Origin: Pseudomonadales bacterium
GTDB lineage: Bacteria > Pseudomonadota > Gammaproteobacteria > Pseudomonadales > Azotimanducaceae
Length of the DNA stretch: 6,425 nt
Assembly: GCA_007128525.1 (NCBI GenBank)
Contig: SKXG01000120.1
Location: 1-6,425, forward strand
Direction: 5' to 3'
Below the pieces are notes generated by a model. The model saw nothing but the letters and a program-made list of their open reading frames with translations. It searched no databases and had not been told where the DNA came from. Within the stretch, counting starts at the first letter, position 1; each line of letters opens with the position of its first letter. Shown here piece after piece: positions 1-5,012 of this stretch. Made by a program: the position numbers and the translations under genes.

Positions 1-572
1 AGTCTCTGGAAGTGCGCGCAGCGCCCCCGGCCGCCCGTCGGCACCATGACATCTATGTGGACCTGTCCGGCATCGCCAAGGGTTATGGCGTGGACGCTGT
101 ATTTGAGTTGCTGGCCGCCTCATCCTGCGAGGCGGCGCTGGTGGACATCGGTGGTGATCTCAGGGTCGGGGCCGAGCGTCCGGACGGGCGCGGCTGGCGT
201 ATCGGTATCGAGGTGCCTGAGCCGGGCACGCGGGATGCTGCCCATAGGGTTATCGAGCTCACTGATAAGGCTCTGGTCACGTCCGGCGACTACCGCAATT
301 TCCTGGAACATGACGGGCAGCGATTGTCACACACCATGGATCCGCGCACCGGGCGGCCGGTGACGCATCAGGTCGCTTCCATCACCACCATTCATCGTTC
401 CGCCACCTGGGCTGATGGCTATGCCACGCTGTTCGGCGTGCTGGCGCCCGATGACGCCCTGGCACTGGCCGATGAGCAGTCGGTGCCGGTCTTCATGCTG
501 GTCCAGGATGACAATGATGGCATTGTCGAACGCTATGCCGGTGGATTCGATGCCTGGCTGGATGCAGATTGA
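1..572 (+). CDS. apbE: FAD:protein FMN transferase ApbE (5'-truncated by window)
   Basis: This is the C-terminal part (190 complete codons, reading from base 3) of ApbE, a periplasmic Mg2+-dependent enzyme that cleaves FAD and links FMN to a threonine of target proteins, classically NqrB and NqrC of Na+-NQR and RnfG/RnfD. Family motifs appear in order: DLSGIAKGYGVD (bases 60-95), the VDIGGDLRVG strand, ALVTSGDYRNF, then HTMDPRTGRPV, and finally ADGYAT at 411-428, whose Asp and Thr match the A-D-x-x-x-T metal-site motif. Family members are about 320-350 residues, so the signal peptide or lipobox and the N-terminal half lie upstream. The frame is open at the left edge, and the GTG at base 12 is internal, not a start. 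The gene ends in TGA at 570-572. The following nqrM gene indicates that this copy serves Na+-NQR, with nqrA-F presumably upstream. The family call is very secure; the NQR assignment is from context. Confidence 0.96.
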   Translation, partial: SLEVRAAPPAARRHHDIYVDLSGIAKGYGVDAVFELLAASSCEAALVDIGGDLRVGAERPDGRGWRIGIEVPEPGTRDAAHRVIELTDKALVTSGDYRNFLEHDGQRLSHTMDPRTGRPVTHQVASITTIHRSATWADGYATLFGVLAPDDALALADEQSVPVFMLVQDDNDGIVERYAGGFDAWLDAD

Positions 573-622
573 GCTGTAACTTGCGCTGGAAGCGGTTTAG
601 GTCGCTTACTGGGGCGGTGGCT

Positions 623-631
623 TGGTAGAAT
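623..631 (+). promoter_or_regulatory. Possible extended -10 element upstream of nqrM
   Basis: In the 98-base apbE-nqrM gap, TGG-TAGAAT fits an extended -10 (TGn plus five of six TATAAT bases). It lies about 40 bases before the nqrM start. No convincing -35 is found at the usual spacing (the bases around 603-609 match poorly), and no terminator separates apbE from nqrM. Read-through from the nqr operon is therefore equally possible. This is a weak call from motif inspection only. Confidence 0.22.
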
Positions 632-670
632 GGCAACTGAATCCACAAGGATGGTCAGACAGGTGAACTC

Positions 671-937
671 ATGATGCTGCTGGTTGTGTTCGGAGTCATG
701 TTGCTGTTCATGGCAGCGATGGCGGTCGGTGTGATGTTCGGCCGGCAGCCCATTCAAGGCAGCTGCGGCGGCGTCGGCAAGTTCGGCCTGTCCGGAGAGT
801 GTGAGTTTTGCGGTGGTGACCCGGCCAAGTGTGAAGAGGGCGAGCTGGATACCTCGGCTGTCCAGGAGGAGGGCAAGCAGGCGCTGGCCTATGATGCCAC
901 CAGAGCCGGAAAGCCTGCCGAACGCGGCTCCGATTGA
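671..937 (+). CDS. nqrM: Na+-NQR maturation protein NqrM (DUF539)
   Basis: This is an 88-residue protein with one N-terminal membrane helix (about residues 2-23) followed by a small cysteine domain with Cys32, Cys44, Cys47 and Cys54 in the pattern GSCGG ... CEFCGGDPAKC. The pattern is typical of NqrM (DUF539). In characterised vibrios the protein is needed to mature Na+-NQR, and is thought to supply iron for the cluster held by cysteines of NqrD and NqrE. The C-terminal tail after Cys54 is polar and acidic, with no recognisable motif. The start is well supported: AGGTGA at 661-666 lies 4 bases before ATG 671 and 7 before a second ATG at 674, so either Met could be used. It lies just after apbE, which modifies the same enzyme, so the pair forms the maturation end of an nqr locus. 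The length is normal for the family. Confidence 0.95.
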   Translation: MMLLVVFGVMLLFMAAMAVGVMFGRQPIQGSCGGVGKFGLSGECEFCGGDPAKCEEGELDTSAVQEEGKQALAYDATRAGKPAERGSD

Positions 938-955
938 GCGGCTTCGGAATCTTTT
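918..955 (+). terminator. Possible intrinsic terminator at the end of nqrM
   Basis: An interrupted hairpin can be drawn across the nqrM stop codon. CCGAA (918-922) pairs with TTCGG (943-947), GC (924-925) with GC (941-942), and GCTC (927-930) with GAGC (936-939) around a five-base loop, with one bulge and one mismatch. The tail is AATCTTTT, a short imperfect T-tract. This would end the nqr-apbE-nqrM transcript before lolC. The interrupted stem and short T run make it moderate evidence at best. Confidence 0.38.
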
Positions 956-967
956 GATTGTGATCAA
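954..967. promoter_or_regulatory. FNR/Anr-type binding site (perfect consensus match)
   Basis: TTGAT-tgtg-ATCAA matches all ten fixed positions of the consensus for the oxygen-sensing regulators FNR and Anr (TTGAT-N4-ATCAA). It lies in the nqrM-lolC gap, centred at 960.5. If it activated from the usual -41.5 position, transcription would start near 1002, leaving a 34-base leader before the preferred lolC start at 1036. However, bases 988-997 hold no good -10 element, so activation from this position is not confirmed and a repressor role is possible. The sequence match is certain; the function is inferred. Confidence 0.5.
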
Positions 968-1035
968 TACCCTGTCCTGGCACGCCGCAGCGCAACGTGC
1001 GTTTCGGTACTTGCCTGGCTGCTGAGCCCCCCGCC

Positions 1036-2268
1036 TTGTTTCGTCCGCTTGCTGCCAATATTGGGATGCGGTACGCCGTATCCCGGCGCAGTTTTATTTC
1101 CTTTATCAGTACCATCGCCGTCAGTGGGCTCGTGCTCAGTGTGGCCGTACTGCTGATCGTCACGTCGGTCATGAACGGCTTCGAGCGTGAGTTGCGCGAG
1201 CGCGTGTTGGGTGTGGTGCCACATCTGACGCTGCATGGCAGCCAGCCGGTCCGGGACTGGGAAGGGCTGGCAGCGCAGGCACTGACGGTGCCCGGGGTGA
1301 CCGGTGCTGCGCCCTTTGTTCAGGGTGCGGGGCTGGTAGCCGTCGGCCAGCAGAGCGCCGGTGTCAGCATTACGGGTATTGCACCGGAACATCACGCCCA
1401 GGTTTCGGATATCGCCACCTACCTGCAGAGCGGCGGGCTGGACACGCTGGCAGCGGGTGAGTTCGGGGTGCTGCTGGGCGCACGGCTGGCACAGCGACTG
1501 GGTCTGACGGTTGGCGACAGTCTGACACTGGTACTGCCCGAGGCCAGCGTGTCACTGGCGGGGCTCACGCCACGTCAAAAGCGGGTGACCGTTGCTGGCC
1601 TGATCGACACCCGGTCGGAACTCGACAGCCGGACGGTCTATCTACACATCGGGGATGCCGCCCGACTGTTCCGGCTTGGCGACCGGGTTCATGGCTTGCA
1701 GCTGCGAACGGCTGACCTGTTTGCTGTTGGTGCAATGGCTGAGCAACTCCGAGCCATGCCGCACGAGGAAAGCTTCCGCATCACCAGTTGGATGCGCATG
1801 CACGGCAATCTGTATCAGGCCATTGGCTTTCAACGCGCCACCATGTTCCTGTTGCTGTCGCTGCTGGTTGGTGTTGCAGCCTTCAATCTGGTGTCGTCGC
1901 TGATCATGGTGGTTAATCAGCGCCGGGGGGATGTGGCGATACTGCGGACTCTGGGGGCTGGAAACCGCACCATTCTGGGAACATTCATCACCCTTGGCAG
2001 CCTGGTGGGCTTGTTGGGGGTTGGAATGGGCATTGGCCTGGGGCTACTGGGCGCCTATATGATTCAGGATGGCTATCTGTGGCTTGAGCAGCAGCTCGGG
2101 TTGAACCTGATGAGCCAGTACTTCGTAACCTACTTGCCGTCGGAAGTGCGTCCTGGTGATGTGTTGACCGTAGCTTCGGTGGCACTGGGATTGTGTGTGC
2201 TGAGCACTTTATATCCGGCCTGGCGAGCTGCCCGGCTGAAACCAGCAGAAGTGTTGCGTTATGAGTGA
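1036..2268 (+). CDS. lolC: Lipoprotein-releasing ABC transporter membrane subunit LolC
   Basis: LolC is one of two membrane subunits of LolCDE, which extracts outer-membrane lipoproteins from the inner membrane and passes them to periplasmic LolA. From the start chosen here it has 410 residues: TM1 about 21-45, ending in VMNGFERELR; a large periplasmic domain; then TM2 about 270-293, TM3 about 316-342 and TM4 about 376-394. The stretch from Pro168 to Pro179 before RQKRVTV corresponds to the LolA-binding hook loop of LolC. The C-terminus PAEVLRYE is typical of LolC and separates it from LolE. TTG 1036 is preferred because it gives MFRPLAANIGMRY, close to the usual LolC N-terminus, and the same length as LolE here. 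GTG 997 (423 residues) adds an atypical 13-residue extension, and neither has a strong ribosome site. The gene overlaps lolD by 8 bases. A perfect FNR/Anr-type site lies 68 bases upstream. Confidence 0.95.
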   Translation: MFRPLAANIGMRYAVSRRSFISFISTIAVSGLVLSVAVLLIVTSVMNGFERELRERVLGVVPHLTLHGSQPVRDWEGLAAQALTVPGVTGAAPFVQGAGLVAVGQQSAGVSITGIAPEHHAQVSDIATYLQSGGLDTLAAGEFGVLLGARLAQRLGLTVGDSLTLVLPEASVSLAGLTPRQKRVTVAGLIDTRSELDSRTVYLHIGDAARLFRLGDRVHGLQLRTADLFAVGAMAEQLRAMPHEESFRITSWMRMHGNLYQAIGFQRATMFLLLSLLVGVAAFNLVSSLIMVVNQRRGDVAILRTLGAGNRTILGTFITLGSLVGLLGVGMGIGLGLLGAYMIQDGYLWLEQQLGLNLMSQYFVTYLPSEVRPGDVLTVASVALGLCVLSTLYPAWRAARLKPAEVLRYE

Positions 2269-2953
2269 AGAATTCGCGCTGCAAGGCATCGCCTTGAGCA
2301 AGGCCTACGAACAGGGCGGCAACGAACTGATTGTGCTTGATGGGCTCGAGCTTGAGGTCGAGCCTGCACAGCGGCTGGCGATCCTGGGCCGGTCCGGGTC
2401 CGGCAAGAGCACGCTGCTGCATATCCTCGGCGGGCTTGCCGACGCTGACAGTGGTGAGGTCTGGGTCCGCGGACAGTGCCTGTCTGCGATGAACTCGGCC
2501 CAGCGCGCGGCTTTTCGGAACCGGCATCTGGGTTTCGTTTATCAGTTGCATCATCTGCTGCCGGAATTCAGTGCATTGGAAAATGTTGCCATGCCGCTGT
2601 TGCTGGGCAAGATTGCCCCGGCTGAGGCCATGGCGCAGGCGGCTGAAATGTTGTCTGCCGTTGGTCTGTCCCAGCGCGACAGCCACAAGCCCAGCCAGCT
2701 TTCCGGTGGCGAACGGCAGCGCGTTGCCATTGCCCGTGCGCTGGTTGCCCGGCCGGCAGTGGTGCTGGCCGATGAGCCCACCGGTAATCTCGACCGCCGC
2801 AGTGCGGAAGCCGTATTCGAGCTGATGGTCGCACTGGGTGAGAGCACGGGCACGGCTTTTGTCGTGGTTACCCATGATGAATCGCTGGCTCAGGCACTGG
2901 GACGACAACTGGTGCTTGAAGACGGTCAACTGCACGAACTGCAGCGCGCATGA
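2261..2953 (+). CDS. lolD: Lipoprotein-releasing ABC transporter ATPase LolD
   Basis: LolD is the cytoplasmic ATPase of LolCDE and powers lipoprotein release from the inner membrane. The 230-residue protein has a complete ABC set: Walker A GRSGSGKST (43-51), Q-loop Gln95 within VYQLHHLLPEFSALENV, signature LSGGERQR (147-154), Walker B VVLADEP with Asp171 and Glu172, D-loop NLD (176-178) and switch His205. The HHLLPEF...ALENV stretch after the Q-loop is typical of LolD rather than other small ABC ATPases such as FtsE or MacB. Its length is usual for the family and all catalytic residues are intact. ATG 2261 lies inside the end of lolC (8-base overlap), and its stop overlaps the lolE start as ATGA, which suggests translational coupling of all three genes. 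Confidence 0.97.
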   Translation: MSEEFALQGIALSKAYEQGGNELIVLDGLELEVEPAQRLAILGRSGSGKSTLLHILGGLADADSGEVWVRGQCLSAMNSAQRAAFRNRHLGFVYQLHHLLPEFSALENVAMPLLLGKIAPAEAMAQAAEMLSAVGLSQRDSHKPSQLSGGERQRVAIARALVARPAVVLADEPTGNLDRRSAEAVFELMVALGESTGTAFVVVTHDESLAQALGRQLVLEDGQLHELQRA

Positions 2954-4182
2954 GCCCGTTGCTGCGTTGGACATCACTGTGGATTGGCTGGCGCTACCTG
3001 CGTGGCCAGAAGCGACAGTTTGCCTCATTCATTTCTTGGGTGTCCGTGGTCGGGTTGGGCCTGGGTGTTGCTGTGCTGGTGGTCGTCATCAGCGTCATGA
3101 ACGGCTTCGACCGGGAGCTGAAATCCCGCATTCTCGGCGCTGTACCGCATCTGGTGCTGTATCCGCCGGATACCGAGCTGGATACTGTATTGGCCAGCGA
3201 TCCATCACCTTATGCCGTTGCCGGCGAGGCGTTTCACTTTTTCAGTGCCGAGAGCATGGTGCTTCGTGACGGCAGCGTTCACGCGCTGGGACTCTATGCG
3301 CTGGATGCGGAAGGTCTGGCATCCATGTCGGAGTTGCGTAGCCACATGCAAAGTGGCCGGCTGGATGCGCTGCTCGATGCGCCCGGCGGATTGGTCATGG
3401 GCGCACCTCTGGCTCGACACCTGGGGCTTGTGCCGGGGGATGATCTGACCCTTGTATTGTCGCGGCCGGTTGGGGACAGCGTAAGGCCCCGTTTCGAGCG
3501 CTTTCACCTGGTCGGTACTTTCGAGTTGGGTGCTGAGCCCGATTACGCTCTGGTGTTGGTCGGGCTCGACGACATCCGGTCGCGAAACCTGGGTCCGACC
3601 GGCCGGGCCGGCATCCGTCTGGTGCTTGATGACATGATGGCAGTTGACCGTGCACGAACGACGGTCGATGGCCTGTTGCCATCAGACTGGACCATGGAAG
3701 ACTGGCGGGAAGCCTACGGCGAGCTGTTTCAGGCTGTGCAGATGGAAAAGGCCATGATGTTTCTGCTGCTGGCCCTGATTGTGGCGGTAGCCGCCTTCAA
3801 CATCGTGTCGGCGCAGGCCATGCTCGTGCACGAAAAGCGCATGGACATTGCCATACTGCGGACCATGGGCGCGCGTACCGGGCTTATCTTTCGCATGGTT
3901 CTGATGCAGGGCATGATCGTAGCCGTTGCCGGCGTCGGCTTCGGTATCCTGTTGGGTGTGTTGCTGGCCACCTATGTCACGGAGGCCGTGGCCGTGCTGG
4001 AGTGGGTGATCGGTGCCGGTCTGCTTGATGGCAGTTATTTCGACACGGTGCCGTCGCAAATCATGCTCAGCGACATTCTGATTATTATCGTACTGGCCAT
4101 GCTGCTCTGCGTCGGTGCATCACTGTATCCGGCCCGACGTGCTGCGGCACTGAATCCGGCTGACAGCCTGCAGGCTGGCTAG
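2950..4182 (+). CDS. lolE: Lipoprotein-releasing ABC transporter membrane subunit LolE
   Basis: LolE is the second membrane subunit of LolCDE, a paralogue of LolC that is thought to receive the lipoprotein in the transporter cavity. The 410-residue protein shows the same plan: a short cytoplasmic N-terminus (LWIGWRYLRGQKRQFASFIS), TM1 about 26-49 followed by VMNGFDRELKSRILG, a periplasmic domain to about residue 265, TM2 about 270-293, TM3 about 318-343 and TM4 about 374-394 ending in LYPARRAA. The loop matching the LolC hook (SRPVGDSVRPRFERF) is slightly shorter and lacks the first hook proline, which, with its place third in the operon, supports LolE rather than a second LolC. ATG 2950 overlaps the lolD stop by four bases (ATGA), with only a weak ribosome site, so it is probably coupled. 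The TAG stop is 10 bases from the convergent DUF2062 gene. Confidence 0.95.
   Translation: MSPLLRWTSLWIGWRYLRGQKRQFASFISWVSVVGLGLGVAVLVVVISVMNGFDRELKSRILGAVPHLVLYPPDTELDTVLASDPSPYAVAGEAFHFFSAESMVLRDGSVHALGLYALDAEGLASMSELRSHMQSGRLDALLDAPGGLVMGAPLARHLGLVPGDDLTLVLSRPVGDSVRPRFERFHLVGTFELGAEPDYALVLVGLDDIRSRNLGPTGRAGIRLVLDDMMAVDRARTTVDGLLPSDWTMEDWREAYGELFQAVQMEKAMMFLLLALIVAVAAFNIVSAQAMLVHEKRMDIAILRTMGARTGLIFRMVLMQGMIVAVAGVGFGILLGVLLATYVTEAVAVLEWVIGAGLLDGSYFDTVPSQIMLSDILIIIVLAMLLCVGASLYPARRAAALNPADSLQAG
4164..4177. repeat. 14-base perfect palindrome at the 3' end of lolE
   Basis: CAGCCTGCAGGCTG is its own reverse complement and lies in the last codons of lolE. It partly runs into a second palindrome, GGCTAGCC (4177-4184), that spans the lolE stop. 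No T-tract follows on either strand, so it is not a standard intrinsic terminator, although it lies exactly where two convergent genes meet. It may simply reflect the Leu-Gln-Ala-Gly codons. Confidence 0.35.
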
Positions 4183-4192
4183 CCGACAGATT

Positions 4193-4786
4193 TCAGGGAC
4201 GCTGTTCGGGGTCCGCACCCTGGCTCGCGGCTTCTTCCTCGGCCAGCAACTTGGCGAAGGCTTCGCGTGCCTGTCGCCGTCGCTCCTTGCGCGCATGCCA
4301 GGCCTGCACCACATGCAGACGCCACACCAGTCGAATCAGCGCCAGCGCCAACAGGCCGCTGACCAGGCCGAATATTACTGAGCCCAGCAGCAGTGGTTGC
4401 CAGATCTGATGCAGTTCATTGGTGATCCACTCGATGGTGAAGCCGGAGCTGGACACGATCAGTCGGCGGTCCAGCAGCCAGGCGCCCAGCTTGTATGACG
4501 ACCAGAACATCGCCGGCATGGTCAGCGGATTGGTGATCCAGACCAGTGCAACTGACAGCGGCAGATTACAGCGGAACACGATTGCACCGATACCGGCGAC
4601 CAGCATCTGCATTGGAATTGGCAGCCAGGCTACAAACAGTCCGATAAAGCCCGCGCCAGCGACAGAGCGGCGATGCAGATGCCAGATGTGCTCATTCTGT
4701 AAGAGTTTGCCCATCGGACGCAGGGCGCGATACTTACTCAGCTTCTCGCTGGTTGGCAGATATTGTTTGAAGAAACGCCGTGGCAT
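4193..4786 (-). CDS. DUF2062 family membrane protein, function unknown
   Basis: This 197-residue protein matches the DUF2062 pattern. It has a basic N-terminus (MPRRFFKQYLP), a conserved GLFVAWLPIPMQM segment in the first membrane stretch (about 42-70), WITNPLTMPAMFW around 83-95, and another hydrophobic segment at about 132-154. The C-terminal tail (about 158-195) is rich in Arg, Lys, Ala and Glu and could form a cytoplasmic helix or coiled coil. A DUF2062 gene next to lolCDE and comEC is also what I recall from Pseudomonas. No biochemical role is established for the family to my knowledge, and no catalytic motif is visible. It is convergent with lolE (10 bases apart) and divergent from comEC. 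The ATG start fits the usual MPRRFFK beginning of relatives, but no clear ribosome site precedes it. The family call is good; function is left open. Confidence 0.88.
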   Translation of the reverse strand: MPRRFFKQYLPTSEKLSKYRALRPMGKLLQNEHIWHLHRRSVAGAGFIGLFVAWLPIPMQMLVAGIGAIVFRCNLPLSVALVWITNPLTMPAMFWSSYKLGAWLLDRRLIVSSSGFTIEWITNELHQIWQPLLLGSVIFGLVSGLLALALIRLVWRLHVVQAWHARKERRRQAREAFAKLLAEEEAASQGADPEQRP

Positions 4787-4937
4787 ATAGGGTCTGGCCC
4801 GTTACTGCGATGACTGCCCGATCCGATGCAACCAGCTCTGTTTGACAGCCCTCACGCACCATGGTGCCGGACCCTGTTGACCGATGCCGGGTCTGAGCGG
4901 AGCAGCGGGTGGGTAGTGGTGTGACGGGCGTAAGTCG

Positions 4938-4952
4938 GCAGTCGCTGACTGC
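4938..4952. repeat. Perfect inverted repeat GCAGTC-gct-GACTGC
   Basis: Two six-base arms are separated by three bases. It lies 18 bases from the candidate minus-strand -10 at 4970-4975 and 60 bases before the comEC start. It could be an operator or the stem of a leader hairpin for the DUF2062 transcript. The match is exact; no regulator is recognised. Confidence 0.4.
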
Positions 4953-4969
4953 ATGGACACAACGACTAC

Positions 4970-4998
4970 AGTATAGCGTTTTCGACGCGTTCTGTTGT
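4970..4998 (-). promoter_or_regulatory. Possible promoter for the DUF2062 gene
   Basis: On the minus strand TATACT (4975 down to 4970) matches five of six -10 bases. A poor -35 (ACAACA, 4998-4993) lies 17 bases upstream. Transcription would start near 4963, giving a leader of about 175 bases that contains the intergenic inverted repeats. On the plus strand the same AT-rich spot could instead serve comEC. The evidence is weak because the -35 matches only three of six positions. Confidence 0.28.
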
Positions 4999-5012
4999 CG
5001 CCGGGCTGTGAA

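Larger units (their letters stand above)
4787..5012. other. Divergent intergenic region between the DUF2062 gene and comEC
   Basis: This 226-base stretch separates two divergent genes and must hold their promoters unless these lie inside the genes. Neither strand shows a convincing protein gene; short open frames crossing it have no family features. It contains three dyads: the palindrome GCACCATGGTGC at 4856-4867, a longer stem CGGACCC/GGGTCTG at 4868-4895 with one G-T pair and a 14-base loop, and GCAGTC-gct-GACTGC at 4938-4952. The AT-richer bases 4960-4985 are the best promoter candidate. I see no tRNA or recognised riboswitch. Confidence 0.6.

Noticed and set aside
592..607. Hairpin AAGCG ... 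CGCTT after apbE as a terminator
   Set aside because: The stem is only five base pairs with an eight-base loop and no T-tract, too weak to call.
533..967. A 144-codon minus-strand frame over the apbE end and nqrM
   Set aside because: nqrM on the plus strand has a good ribosome site and its family cysteine pattern; the antisense product has no recognisable features.
1988..3028. A 346-codon open frame on the minus strand opposite lolC and lolD
   Set aside because: It is antisense to intact, motif-complete lolC, lolD and lolE and has low-complexity composition; it is a shadow frame.
4842..4847. Perfect TTGACA on the plus strand as a -35 for comEC
   Set aside because: No -10-like sequence lies 16-18 bases downstream (bases 4864-4871 are GC-rich), and it is 165 bases from the comEC start.
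4861..4896. Short plus-strand leader peptide frame beginning at ATG 4861
   Set aside because: It has eleven codons with no ribosome site, and its ATG comes from the GCACCATGGTGC palindrome; there is no support for translation.
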